Shown here in pieces: positions 1-12,396 of a stretch of 64,000 bases of DNA (within the stretch, counting starts at the first letter, position 1; each line of letters begins with the position of its first letter). The notes beneath the pieces were generated by a model. That model was given only the letters and a program-made list of their open reading frames with translations, was not told where the DNA came from and searched no databases. Source of the stretch: Eopsaltria australis (taxonomy: Eukaryota; Chordata; Aves; Passeriformes; Petroicidae). The translations under genes and the position numbers were made by a program. The stretch is from assembly GCA_034509425.1 (NCBI GenBank), contig JAVTVJ010000347.1:1178001-1242000 (forward strand). Direction: 5' to 3'.

Positions 1-3000
1 TCTTGTCTGGCAGTATTTAGTACAGGTGCACTAGGAAGAAGCATGAGAAACAGTACATCCCCAGTGATTCCTCTTAGTATACTTTCTTCTCTTATTGATT
101 TTATTAGTTAAGAGCTATATTTAGAAATACTCTTTTTTTGTATAATTGATTGTCAAATACACCCTTTATAAAGAAATAATATAATTGTTACTAAACAGCG
201 AGCAGGGGAATGCCCCATGAAAACATTTATCTTTTATATTACTCATTATTGGAAAGGAGAGGAATATCTTTTGCATTACAGCCAAATTTCCCAGTGTAAG
301 AAGAGAGATGAAAAGTTTCATTTTTCGTGGTTTTAATAAAATTAGGGGTGTTCAGTCCCCAGCCCTATGGTCCAAATTCCATGCAGAAGCATTTAATAAT
401 GTTGGTGGCTGGGGTGGGTGCCCCTCTCAGAGGGCAGCCCTTTGCTTTTTGTGGAGGTGGGCAGAGGCATACAGAACCTTCAGAGCATGCAGCAGCCCAT
501 TTCCTCCCTCCCTACCTCAGAAATGGGAGCCACCAGCTGAACGAAGAAAATGCTGCCTTCTTCCACCCAGGCAGATGCCTGTATTTAGTTTTTCAACTAC
601 ATCCTTTATACTTGCTATAAAGTGGCTTGCAGGATGCTGGTTTTGAGATAATCGAAATGGAAGGGTTCTGACATTACCCAGAAGTACTTTTCAGAGCAGC
701 CAAGGTGTGTTAGGATGCACAGGATAGCTTAGGAGCTCTTTCCAACGGGTGCTGAGAAAAAGAGGAGTCTTCTGCTTACTGTCACTAACCTAGAAAGTTT
801 CTTGGCAAATAGCAAAAGAGGGATAAAACTTGAATATTTGGGATCCTTAGAGAACTTGCAAGAGATGCAACAGTACAAGTCAGACATCAATGAGCAGGAA
901 AGAGGGAAATGCAGTGACTAGTAATGTCACTTGGTCATGTCTGTGAGAAAAGACAAACATTTCTGAAACACCCTCAAAGCTCCTTCCAGATACAGCCTGG
1001 AAGAGAGACATCTGTACTTTCACACTTATGATTCATATCTAACTAATGTTCAGATGCCAGAAAAACTACAAAGAGCTAAATCCAAATAATTTTCAGACCT
1101 GAGGCAACTGTTTAGGGTGAAGCAGCAGCACTGATGATGCACACTAGCAAGGTCATCAACTACACTGAACTGTGCCCATGTAGAAACACAGACCAGCCTT
1201 ACACGACTTGGAAACCTCACACATACTCATCTAGACAGACTTTATGAACTCCTTCTCTTAGAAGAAATGCACAAAAACCACTCAGAGTACAAGCAATGTG
1301 TGATGCTGGTCTTCTAGAAACGGCCGCACTAGATCAATGGTTCTAACACAGGACTGAGCTTTAATAGATACTGTTGCTCACAGTGCAATCAGCACTTCAA
1401 TTCACAGGTGCACTTTTTTGCTGCACAGCTGGACTTTCCAAGCAGAGAGTGATCAACAGCCATGTAGTGAATTCAAAACTAAGGAAGGCTAGGTGGAAAA
1501 TGCAGTGGGAAGGATAACCATATGAAAATGGATTGACAGAGCTTGCAAAAGGAGCACTGTGACTGAAGCTGTGTGTGGCTGGAAAAAGAAAATGACATTT
1601 GAGAGAAGTCTACTGAACATAATTTTGCTCAGGTATCTAAAATGACTGTGGCATTTTTCTACAAATGCCTGACTGATGGGATGGAAAGTGATTGAAATGG
1701 TATTATAAGAGGGAGAAAGGCTGCTGGTTGGGCCACACCCAGCAATTGACTTCTGTCCACAGAATTTCTGCGCCATGATTTATTATTTAAATGCAAATGC
1801 TAACATGCCAGGTAGCACCTCAGTGAACTGTGTCTTGGCCATGTGCTCTTTCATCAGAAAGCCACAAAAATATCTGTGTGGGTGGACTCAGTGTGAACTA
1901 TAGAATTAAGGACATTTAGGATTTTTTCTTTGGATTACTTTTTTGGGGGGGAGGGGAGAGTGTCTTAAATTGTTCTTAAAGTATGTGTGAGGTCCAGCAG
2001 ATACTCAGTAAAAGATCTTGAGCCATTTTTAATAATTTCCCCCCAGTGTGCCTTATCCATTGTGCAATAAGGGTTTCTTCAACCCTAACATGAAGTAAAA
2101 AAAGGTCTGCTCCTGCTTGCATCTTTAGATTAAGTTTCTACATATTTAGTGAATATCTCTGTGGATCTTCTACCACTAAAATAGTCTACAGCTGGCAATA
2201 AGTTATTAAGGAATGATTCAAACTCATTCCTTAAAAAACCAAGGTAAAATCAGCTACAGGAGAATGGTGTTTCAGAGAAGTAAGGACTATTTAAGAAATA
2301 CAACCCTAATAAAAGTAAACATCTAAGATTCATTATAAGGTATGACTGGTTTTCTTTTAATTGCCAGATGAATTCCAGGGGTGTTCTACTAACAGTGTAC
2401 TTGTCCATATCAATACAGCAGAATCACCTATTTTCTACCAAACTGTTGGGTGACAGGAAAGTCACTTTTCTTCACTTTTCCCTCCATTTTGAAAAAGCAT
2501 TCATGTTTCTACACCTTATGAAGGTTTACTCATCAAAACTTTTTAATATCTTCAAGATATTCTGAGGATTATAGACTTGACACTTGGCAATTTGGTACAT
2601 TTAATAATCAGAATAAGAAATCCACTTCAGAATACTGAATACTTAGACAGCCAGCTCTACATCTAAAAATATCAACCAGTAGATTCTCAAAAAATATATA
2701 GCTAAAATATATATATAGCTATATATCCCTTCAAGGAACATAATATTACCTCTATGAGAGATTAAATCCATTTGAACCAGTACAAATGTTCCATATAACA
2801 TGTCCTCATCTTTCAGGACTTTCTATTTATGTTCCTAACTAAGAATTTTGAAAGTTAAAGGAAATACATCTTAATGAGTCACTCAGTGCCTTTTGGCAAT
2901 CCCTTGTTTCATTCATTCTGATGAATATTTCATAAGTGTGAATTGTAAGATCTTGATGTAAGATGAAACAGGAGTGTCAAATGTTTAATATTAAAATATA

Positions 3001-6000
3001 TATTAAACAACACCTCTCTTTCCCAAATGTCTGGAGCTGCTGGATTTATATGTTACAATATTTTTTCTACTTAGTCAAAGCGAGAATAATGAGAAAAATT
3101 ATGTTCAGTTAGATGACAGCAGAATCATTCAGACCTATACGACCTCTCTCAAATAAACCAGGGCTATTATGAGCAAGGATTATAACCTGGGATGTGTCTG
3201 TGTACTATGAGGTGAAAGAATAAGTATTTCTTTCTATACATGGGAAACAAAAGTGCAGAAAAATGCTGAACCTTCCACAGGATGACACAAAAAGCACAGA
3301 CAGAAATGAATTCCGAGGTTTTCAGGCTGATAACTGGACTACACATTTATCTTCTAAACTGAAATGCAACTCACCTTGCAACCTAAGCCAGCTATCACAG
3401 GAGTATTTTATCACAGTGAGTTGGGAATGAAACTCCCAACTCTAATTGATTATTATATTTTTATGGGAATGTATTAGTATATTTTTATAGGCAAGATATG
3501 ACCATGGTGATTAAAAAAGCCCTTTTCAATTTCAGTAAGAAGATTTCCTCTAGGTGCAATCATATAAGAACTCCTGGTAACTCTGCATTTTCTTTAATTC
3601 ATCTTGAAGAAAGAGCAATATGATACCACTCAAAATAGGCAGAAACATAACAAATAAATTCCTATTTATTCAATATTTTAATAACAGAACAACTGAAAAT
3701 ACCAATAACTGTTGACAGAAGTCAGCTTAAAATTGCCACAGCCCTACAATATTTCCTAATGAGCATATCAAATTCAGTAACACTCAGAATACTATCTTTA
3801 TTGAATCTAAGAAATCAATATGTATATAATAAATGCGCACATCTGGAATGGTACATGGTTTTATATTTTATATTTCACATCCTGGAGACTTAGCAAGAAT
3901 TTTATGTTCCTGAAGTCAAGTGTCCATGGGGGGGTTATAGAAAATTTTTACAATTTTTAAAGGTACAAAGGTGCAAAGCTCACATATCTAGAGAGAGAGG
4001 GTTTGAAGTATGTGGTCTATATGTAAGCCAAAGGTCTTTGAAATGGAAAAAAAATCTCCAGCCTTTTAAAAATGATTAATTATTTACATTAATCTCTTGA
4101 TTCTTTGGGATATGACTTACAAATATTTAGCTGCAGGATTTTGCAAGATATATCTGCTAAAGAATACAATGGGTGAATGTTGCTTTTACTTTGGAACATT
4201 TCATTCACTCTTGTCTTTCCATTGCATCCATACTGAGTGCAAGCTGCAGTCAAGCTAAATAAAGCCCAACAAACCAGCACCATTTTAAACGATGAATGTG
4301 CAAAGAAACAGATGAATGGAATGACTTCATTTGTTCAGTTCCATTTAGCTCAGACAGAATGACAGCCAGCCTGGAGAAACTGCTAATGAAACTTACTGCC
4401 ATTCTGAAAATAGAAACCCCAGCTTGAAATGTAATGCCTGTGCCTCTGTGGAGGATAAAGGAAATGGAAGTGCAGCTACAAGTAGTTTTTGGAAAGACAT
4501 CAATGTTTGCTGGTATTCCAAAGGTCTATATTAGCCATTTTGAAGGACCCTCTATATGTCTCTGGTAAGGAGCTTTATCTGTTGGAAAAAAGAAAAGGAA
4601 GTTAAATCCCTGTGCCCTGTTACCATTGTGGGAATTACACATGTGGGATTTAACATGAGAAATTGCAGAGGGAACAAAGTCCTACTCTAGACTCAAAAAA
4701 TGTCTCTCTTTTTTTTCAATAATTTATTCAATACAATTAATTTTGTGTAAAGCTTCATTTCTCTTGGAAACTGAAATCCTGCATGGGAAGATTTTTTTTT
4801 ATTTCTGAATGGCTGTAGTTGTAAACAATTTTTTTTTTTTTGTCAGGCTCATGTAATAAAGAATTCCAGCCTTGTAGATCACTCTTAGGACCTTGTGCAT
4901 CACTATGGATTCTGCATGCATATCCATCTTCTCTCTCAGCCTCACACAGCTTAGGTGAATGTGCACTACATGTGTGTTGAAATCAATCTCACTCCTTCTT
5001 AGGACAAGAATTTCTAAATCTTAATTTCCAGAAGTATGTATCTGGCAAGTAAAGACCACAGATAAAGAGGTGGAAGAATCTTAAGACATACAGATTTACT
5101 ATGCCTGGCAATGTCAAAGTAGGAATAAAGAAAAAGTGTGTGCCTTGTGTGCACCTGGTAAACAGGTATGACACATAATCCACAAGGATTTTTATATGCA
5201 CAAAAATGTTCAAACCATGTGGAAGAATTTCCTTTACTCTCCCTTGTTTTTACCAGTCCTACATACTCCTTCACATGGGAATACAAAAAAAATGGCTACC
5301 TGCCATTTTCTATAGAAGATGACAATTGTTCTGGTGCATCACAGGAGATCTGAGGTCAACTCACCAAGTATGGAACAACCCAATCTAAATTTCCACCACT
5401 AATAAAATAACCTGTATGTGAGATCATACACAAAATTGTGTACCTCTAAGTTTAAATCAGATGCTTAATTATGAGCTGGAAATTGTTTATCAATTTGTTG
5501 ATATCAAAAGGAAGCACAGTGTAAAGTGCAAAGTAAAGAAAATGAGTCATAACAGGAGATAATTCTAGTGGATGAAGGATTGCATGGTGTTATCAGGCAG
5601 AACCTCTCAATTCCTTATTCTAGACACTATTTTTTGTGCCTTTTGGAAAGTGAAGGCTCTCTTTAAGATAAATGAAATATTGATTTTAGGTTCTAGCTAG
5701 ACTCCATTAAGATGCTCTTTTAAGTTACATTGCGTCTGCAAAGAGTGGAGTTTTATGAACATAAATCAGTTTTTTAATACCTATAAGTGGGCTTTTCATA
5801 AGCACTCATAAATAATTCACACAACTTTCCTGTGCATCAATAGAACTTGACTTGAAGCTTTCTTAAGCACTTTTAAAAACCCTTTGCTGCATGTCTGGTA
5901 TTGAATACATCGTGATGACTGAGTTATACTACAGACAGCCCATTTGTTTCGGATTACAGGAGCGAGAGAAACAGCGTTATGGGGGATGGCGGGGGGAAGA

Positions 6001-6581
6001 CAATCAATGACTCACAGAGACTTTCTCTGTGTTGAAAGCAGAAGATTTGAAAGTGTACTTGAATGAACAAAGACCACCTGACCAATGAGATAATGGTTTG
6101 GGATGCCTCTGGGTCTGTTAGCTCTGTCTATACTCCCCAACTTCCAAAAGGTGTTTTAACACAACAGACCTAGAGCGCAACAGACCTGGTCAGTGCAAAA
6201 CACAAATGGAAATGAGGGGCCAGCCCTTACAATTCCAAGGGGCACTACAGCCAGGATCAAGTTGTCCTAACTCAGGCTCTGAGCAAAGACAATGCTTCAT
6301 CCTATTCAGAGTGAATATTAGCCCTGGAAATCAAATTAACAGAAAGAAATTGTGCTTCCTTCCTTACCTCACCCTTGGAACGGTCCAAGGTTTTACCACA
6401 TCTCTGACAATTCTGTTCATTTACCTAACCCAGAGGAGTGGAGTGGATTACAGGAGAGCAGGTCAGCCCAAGGAAGGCATACTGACATCCAGAGAAGCCT
6501 GCTTATTCAGAGAAGGGTCAGGAACTGTTTCGTTTTTCAACCATTACAATTTGACATGACTTGTGCCATACTGTTATAGTG
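1..6581. other. Non-coding stretch, probably TINAG last intron or 3' flank
   Basis: No exon, RNA gene or well-preserved mobile element was recognised. Open frames are short and lack family motifs. It is AT-rich, with local TA-rich runs near 2695-2725. A leader-like small frame at 4089-4283 is discussed separately. Confidence 0.5.
4089..4283 (-). other. Small open frame with a leader-like N-terminus, doubtful
   Basis: A 64-codon frame starting in a favourable context (AAAATGG). It begins MVLVCWALFSLTAACTQ, which looks like a signal peptide, followed by YGCNGKTRVNEMFQSK. No family was recognised, and the rest is low in domain-like features. It could be the first exon of a small secreted protein, or chance. 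No donor clearly supports splicing. Confidence 0.12.
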
Positions 6582-7195
6582 TGTCCTGGTTTCAGCTGGG
6601 CTGTATTCTTCCTGGTAGCTGGCATAGTACTGTGTTTTGGATTTATCATGAGAATTATGTCAATAACACACTAATGCTTTAATTGTTGCTGAACAGTGTT
6701 GGCATAAAGTCAAGGACTTTTCAATGTGTCATGCTCTGCCAGTGATGAGCTGCACAAAAAGCTGATAAGGAGAATAACCACAGTACCTGATCCAAACTAG
6801 CCAAAGAGTTATTCCATACCATGGAAAGTCATGTTCAGTTTATAAACTGAGGAGAGTTACCAGGAGGTGCCAATCACTGCTTGGGGACTAAATAGGCATT
6901 GGCCAGTGGGTAAAGAGCAGTTGCATTTTGTATTGTTTCTCTTTACTGGATTTTATTCCTCTCTCTTTGTTTTCTCCCTTATCATCACTATTATTTTTGT
7001 TATTGTTGTTGCTGTCATTATTATTTCAATAATTAAACTGTTCATATCTCAACCCAAGGGCTTTACCCTCAACCCACAGGTTTTATCATTTCTGATTCTC
7101 CTCCCCATCCCACAGAGGTGGGGAAGTGGGAGGAGCAGGGTGAGAGAATGGCTGCATGGTACCCTAATTGCTGTCTGGAGTTAAAATATGATACA
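6582..7195 (+). mobile_element. Solo LTR, songbird endogenous retrovirus type (family L1 in this window)
   Basis: Starts TGTCCTGGTTTCAGCTGGG and ends GATACA. Landmarks in order: AGTACTGTGTTTTGGATTT, TTTATAAACTGAGG (TATA-like), an ATT-rich stretch, AATTAAACTGTTC (variant poly-A signal) and a GC-richer tail. It is clearly homologous to 21952-22466. No internal gag/pol region adjoins it, so it is a solo LTR. No clean target-site duplication was seen. Confidence 0.85.
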
Positions 7196-7237
7196 GTGCT
7201 GCTGTTTCTTTAGGAGGTGCATCATATTTCAAAGATA

Positions 7238-7259
7238 TTATATATATATATATATATAT
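7238..7259. repeat. (TA)n microsatellite
   Basis: About eleven uninterrupted TA units, 43 bp downstream of the solo LTR. Confidence 0.9.
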
Positions 7260-7875
7260 GAGAAGTTGGTAAATTCTACTCCAATGGATGTAACATGAAG
7301 AGATGAAGAATTTTTTAAAAATTTTTTTTCAAAAAAATAGACAAACTTATTAACCTACTTGACCAGATACTCATAGAAATCTTTAAAGCATTGCCCTTGA
7401 GATAGCTTTCACCTGTGTAGACATACATGACCTTTAGAGGCTGTTACAGCAGCTTCTGATACAGAGCTTGACCCCTCTGAAAAAAGACAAATATTATTGC
7501 CCAGACTGGCACTGCTCTAAGGCCATATCTTGATAGCATCCTGAATGCTTCCACAGGTTATATAACTGTATCCTTTGAGAGCAACATGAGTACTGAGCAG
7601 CACTGAGCAAAAGGGCTTCAAGGGCTTGAAGAAAACGATTTAAAAAAAAAAAAAAAGGTTGTATTTTTTCCCAGTTCAGCCAGGTCTGCAGTCCCACCAT
7701 CAGTCTCACTGAAGTCTAGTCAGAGAATAATTTTTGTACATACTCAGTATGCTGACACTGCTTGTCTGGATTTCTTCATGCATTTCTGGACAGGAAAAGA
7801 AGCTGGTGAATAAATTATGACACCACAAGAGTTCAGTACTTTCTATTTAAGAAGACATGAAAAAGGAGTGTGTCT

Positions 7876-7985
7876 TGTCCTATTTTTTGTATAAATTCAC
7901 ATGTTTCTCATTCATACGCAGCACTCTGCTCTGTTTTAGAAATAAATTATCTCAAGGCATTTCTTACTCCTCAGCAGACTGCAGG
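7876..7985 (+). repeat. Dispersed repeat block A, copy 1
   Basis: About 110 bp homologous to 10525-10630. Shared strings include ATAAATTCACA, CTGTTTTAGAAA and TTACTCCTCAGC/TCACTCCTCAGC. Family not recognised. It directly abuts the CR1-like fragment that follows. Confidence 0.7.
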
Positions 7986-7989
7986 TCAG

Positions 7990-8460
7990 AGGTGGGGAGG
8001 TGATTCTCTCCCTCTGCTTAGTGTTGGTGAGGCCACACCTGGAGGACTCTGGCCAGTGCTGGGCTCCCTAACACAAGGAGAGATGGACATACAGGAGAGC
8101 CTCTAGCAAAGGTCCACTAAAACAATGAAGGGAATAGAGCAGCTCCTACGAGGAAGGGCTCAGACTGCTGCCTCAGGCTGTCGAGCCTGGAGAAGACTCT
8201 GGAGGGGATCTTTTCCAACATATATCAATAGCTGAAGTGAAGGTACAGAAGTAAACCAGGTTGTTTTTATGGGTGCCCTATGACAATGGTCACAAACTGC
8301 AACATGGAAACTTCCCTCCGAAGATCAGGAAATACTTTTTTAATGTGACCAAGCACTGGCAGAGATTGTCCAAATCACTTGTGGAGTCTCTGTCCTTGGA
8401 GAGGATGCTCAGACGCTGTGTAGCTGTGGTCCTGGGCCACCTCCAGGTTGCCTGATATGG
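7990..8460 (+). mobile_element. CR1 LINE 3' fragment, plus strand, 3' truncated
   Basis: Recognisable CR1 3' landmarks in order: GTGAGGCCACACCTGGAGGA, GTGCTGGGCTCC, GGTCCACTAAAACAATGAAG, TACGAGGAAGGGCTC, GAGCCTGGAGAAGACT, GGTCACAAACTGCAACATGG, TTGTGGAGTCTC and a decayed CTTGGAGAGGATGCTCA. Many small deletions show it is old. The terminal octamer repeats are missing. Confidence 0.8.
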
Positions 8461-8950
8461 AAAGGTTTCAATGTTTCAATACACTCATAAAGAGTCAGGT
8501 TTGCCTCGTGGAAGTTCATCATCCACGAGGTCTCCACATCCTAAGTTTTTTTCCCTTTAGGGGATTTATTAGTGACAGCATAGAAAACTAACAAGCTATA
8601 AAAAAGCATAAGGACTGCAATGAGTGAAAAATCTCTCCAAAATCATTGGGTCTGTTATCATAGCATGTGTTGCAGATGACCGTAGTTTTCCCTCTTGGTT
8701 GGCAGGTCACAATTTATAATTCAAGCAACGTGCTGCACATCAAATCTGTGAGTCAGCAAGTTGGCAGCTTGATCTTCATCTGAATTCCTTCACAGCAGCA
8801 TCTTAAAGCTTCTGTTCTGTGGTGGTACTAGTCATAAAGTGACATAAGGAGTGTACAAAGTAGATGCCAACTGCAGTCAAATACAAAAATTGAATAGAGA
8901 GAGTTTTGTCCAGTAATTAATGTGTTGTAACACCTCTTTTTGCTCCAGTC

Positions 8951-9358
8951 TTACTTGAAAGTAACAATTCTTGGCACACTACTGCTTTTTGGTGACTTTG
9001 GTAGTCTTTGGCCATGGTCTGAAGAGCCTGTAGCTTGTACTGCCACTCTGAGCATTAAACCTGAGGCTTTGTACAGGCATACCATGGGGGCAAATTTCTC
9101 TGTGAGGCTTTGGGGGTTATTTTTAAATTCTCTAAGGAAGCAGGAGAAGAGAAAGCTTTTCAAAGGCTTGTTACCAGGCATTAGATTTGGATGGGCATTA
9201 TAGGCAATGCCTTTGAGACAGAGTAGTTGTAAATTGACTTCACTTTTCACTGCCACCTTCTCAGAAGAACGGTAAAAAACAGGAAAAGTTATTCTGAGTG
9301 ATTTTTGGAGTAAAGCATGAGAAAACAGGTGTGAAAGGACAAAAGATTTTTCTAACAA
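8951..9358 (-). other. Open frame of 135 codons, unrecognised, probably non-coding
   Basis: One of the longest open frames in the window. It has no recognisable domain, no leader and no nearby splice partner of a known gene. The tail is Ser/Lys/Pro-rich (RLPKSPKSSSVPR). The opposite strand is also open for 87 codons, which suggests base composition and not coding constraint. It may be relic coding sequence from a retrocopy or repeat. Confidence 0.12.
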
Positions 9359-9656
9359 GCCATTGGTGTTGTTGATACCAGGGCAGAAAGGAGAAAAACT
9401 GGTAACATCTTCAGTTGATCACACTGTGGAAATATAATATAGGGAACAAAGGCAGTCCCATACAAAATGTTCAGTACCACATTTTATAGAACAGTGTAAA
9501 ATAGAACACGATGACAAAACCAGCACTCAAGTTTCATGTTTGCTGTCTTCTTAACCTAAAAAGACCTTGCAAGGGTGTCTTTAGATTTTCACATGCATTT
9601 TTTAATGGAGATTAGATCCTTGGCCCCAAGCCTGAACATTTCATCTGACTTTATTT

Positions 9657-9780
9657 TTGCAATTGTTAGTAGGGGCTGTTTTGTCTAAAGTAGAATCATT
9701 CCTGGCCCTGGTAACAGGGCATACAGTAGTTCCCTTGTTGGTAGGGTGTGCTACCAGGCTTGTGCCCAGCACGGCTGTGG
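9657..9780 (+). repeat. Dispersed repeat block B, copy 1
   Basis: Homologous to about 10626-10735. Shared strings include TTGGTAGGGTGTGCTACC and GGCTGTGGGACCT. It runs directly into the 180-bp tandem repeat. Confidence 0.7.
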
Positions 9781-10250
9781 GACCTCCACAGGGATCAGTT
9801 CCTCACCACCTATGGCTCAGTGAAAGAAATCCGGCGTCCCCGCTGATGGTGCTCATTCCACCCTGAGGAGCCTGGGCTGTCCCGTTCTGGTCTTAGAGCT
9901 CGTCCCTCATCTCGTTCCATCCTCCTCAGCTTCTCCCGCAGTGTTTGGTGCCAGGTGCTGCAGGACCTCTGTGGGGATCGGCTCCTCGACGTCTGCGGTT
10001 CACAGAAAGAAACCCGGCGTCCTCGCTGACGGCATTCACTCCTCTCTGACGCTGGGACATCCTGTTCAGACCTTAGAGCTTGACCCACATTGTGATCCAT
10101 CCTCCTTAGCTTCTCCTGCAGTGTTTGGTGCCAGGTGCTGTGGGGCTTCCCTGGGGTTTGGCCCCTTGTCGCCTGCAGTTCAATGAAACAAATGCAGCAG
10201 TCCCACTCACAATGTTCTCTCCTCCCCAAAGAGGCAAAGACATTCCCCAG
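9762..10250 (-). repeat. 180-bp tandem repeat, about 2.6 units, in-frame on the minus strand
   Basis: Two identical 13-base anchors (GTGCCAGGTGCTG) at 9948 and 10128 are exactly 180 bp apart, and a decayed third anchor lies at about 9762. Because 180 is a multiple of three, the minus-strand frame 10229-9810 is open for 139 codons across the units. STWHQTLQEKLRRM at residue 31 recurs as STWHQTLREKLRRM at residue 91. GRRVSF in the middle unit recurs as GRRISF in the last; in the first-read unit the matching place is decayed (DCCICF). The units are highly charged and rich in Arg and Ser. The product was not recognised. It may be a repeat-borne frame and not a host gene, as no splice or promoter partner was found. 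Confidence 0.6.
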
Positions 10251-10524
10251 GCCCTGACAGTGTCCTTGTCCAGCAAATATTCTCTGGGCCCTTAGAAAGC
10301 ACAGAACTGGATGTCTGTCCCTGATGGAGGAGGCCAGGCACTATGACCCTTCAGGGCTGCCCAGTGAATCCAAAAGGCTTGTTGTCACAGGTATCACAAT
10401 GACTCCCTGGTGACATCATGGGTCTTTCAGGGTCCACACCCAGAAGACACAAGCTCCAGCCTCAGCCTCCAGCCCAGGTAGTTCATCTCACATGATGTCC
10501 TGCTGTCGAGCAGAATTCTGTTGC

Positions 10525-10630
10525 CATATTTTTCACATAAATTCACAGGTTTCACCTTTCATACTTAGTGCTATGTTCTGTTTTAGAAACAGAACATTCA
10601 AGGCCTTTCTCACTCCTCAGCTGACTTATG
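10525..10630 (+). repeat. Dispersed repeat block A, copy 2
   Basis: Homologue of 7876-7985, followed here directly by block B, so A and B seem to belong to one larger repeat. Confidence 0.7.
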
Positions 10631-10770
10631 CAGGAGCAATTTTGGTGTGAAGTAGTACCATTTCTGACACTAGTACTCTTTTTGGTAGGGTGTGCTACCT
10701 GACCCTGTGCCTGCCAGGGCTGTGGGACCTGTACCAGAACTGCCTCCTTGTTGTCTGTCCTTTTATCTTC
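10626..10770 (+). repeat. Dispersed repeat block B, copy 2, with the start of a 180-bp unit
   Basis: Homologue of 9657-9780 that continues into sequence resembling the opening of the 180-bp unit (GGGACCTGTACCAGAACTGCC). This gives the order A-B-unit for the parental repeat. Confidence 0.6.
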
Positions 10771-11607
10771 CTGATACTGAAGGTGTGATGCTTTTGCAGA
10801 GCTTTCTGTGTGATAAAAAAAGTTAAAGTTCTTGTCCTTTGGCTACAAATTAATTTTTTTATAAAGACTATTTTTAAAAAAATACAGGGAAGAGTTACAC
10901 AGGCCTATCTTGTCAGTCAGCGTTCTCAGCAAAGCAAATTCATCTCTTCTGTACAGATACCTTCATGGTCTTTAGACTAACTGAGCAACGTGCCTTTAGA
11001 AAGAAAACTTTGTTCTCTTCTCTGAGATTTGTGCAGTTCTGAACACCCTGACTACCTGAGTTACCTGTCATTGTGATTTGAAGGTCTGCTGCAGAAGAGC
11101 TCTAGATCCAAGACAGAGCTATGGAGAAAAAAAGTCTCTGTATTTATACAAACACACAGATCCACGCACCCAGAGATGCACGCACGTGCTGCAGCCATTG
11201 TCATGCCCATTAGTGTGAGCCCAGTTTGTCTTCTCAGCACTCACTTCCCAGACATCCTTTAGCTGTCTCTGGAGAGTACATGCAAAGACTCAAAGAGTAT
11301 CTTACACAGAGAAAGTTGTAAGTAAAAAGCCATACATACATAATACTGATCTGGACCAACCTGAACTCTTCAATCACCTTGCTTTACCCACATCAGCATG
11401 TACTTTCAAGCTTAAACCTAAGGCTTTTCTTAACACCTTTTCCTACATGATCAGTTTCTCGAATTTCTTCTAATGACTAATGATTTACCTCATTTTAGGA
11501 TAAGACCATGACAGAAAAGCCTCTGCTGTTGGAGCTATACACTGAGTGAGCAGAGGACCCCAGGGAGGACTGAAAATCACTCCCATGCATAGAAGGGAAG
11601 CTGGCAC

Positions 11608-12396
11608 ACACATTCAGGATGAAAGTCCATGGGGCCTGATGGAATCCATCCCAGACTAATGAGAGAACAGGTGAAAGAACTTGCCAAACCACTCTCAATC
11701 ATCTACCAACCTTCCTGGTCAACTGGAGAGGTTCCAGTTTTCTGGAAATTAGCAAATGTAATGCCCATCTACAAGAAGAGTTGGAAGGATGAACAGGGGA
11801 ACTACAGACCTGCCAGCCTGACCTCTGTTCCAGGCAAGGTTATGGAAGAGATCATCCTGAGTGCCATCACACAGTACAGACAGGACAATCAGGGGATCAA
11901 GCCCAGACGACATGATTTACAAAGGCAGGTCCTGCTTGACCAACCTGATCTCCTTCTATGAAAAAGTGGCCCACTCAGGTGAGGGAAAGGTCTAGAAAAC
12001 ATGTCTTATGAGGAATGGCTGAGGGAGCTGGGCTTTTTTAATCTTGAGGAGGCTCATGGGGAACCTCACTGCTCTCTACACTACCTGAAAGGGGGTTGTG
12101 ATGGGGTGGGGGCTGGTCTCTATCACCGTGTCTGCAGTGAGAGGATGAGGGGAAATGGCCTTAAACTGAGATAGGGGAGATTCAGATTGGATATGAGAAA
12201 GAATTTTCACTGTTGTGTTGCCCAGGAAGGCAGTGGAGTCACCAGCCCTGGAGATGTTTAAGAAACATCTGGATTTTGCTCTGATGGGTTTACTGGTTAA
12301 GGGTCACAGTGGTGGTGCTGGGTTGACACTTGGACTTGATGATCTTAAAGGTCTCTTCCAACATTGATGGTTCTATGATCCTATGATTCTATGAAA
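11608..12396 (+). mobile_element. CR1 LINE with internal deletion, RT fragment joined to 3' end
   Basis: From about 11629 the plus strand encodes a CR1 reverse-transcriptase piece (GPDGIHPRLM, AKPLSIIYQ, STGEVPVFWK, NYRPASLTSVPGKVMEE). Near 11960 it jumps to CR1 3' sequence (CTTATGAGGAATGGCTGAGG, AACATCTGGATTTTGC, TTGATGATCTTAAAGGTCT) and ends in ATTCTATG-type octamers at 12371-12394. The C-terminal RT is missing, so the element is a dead, internally deleted copy. Confidence 0.9.

Noticed and set aside
4390..4435. Possible final TINAG exon start: AG|CTGGGG on the minus strand gives Gly-Trp-Gly in the right phase
   Set aside because: The following residues do not match the TINAG C-terminus and a stop comes after about a dozen codons.
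11629..11961. Open frame GPDGIHPRLM... as a host gene
   Set aside because: It is CR1 reverse-transcriptase sequence within a truncated element.
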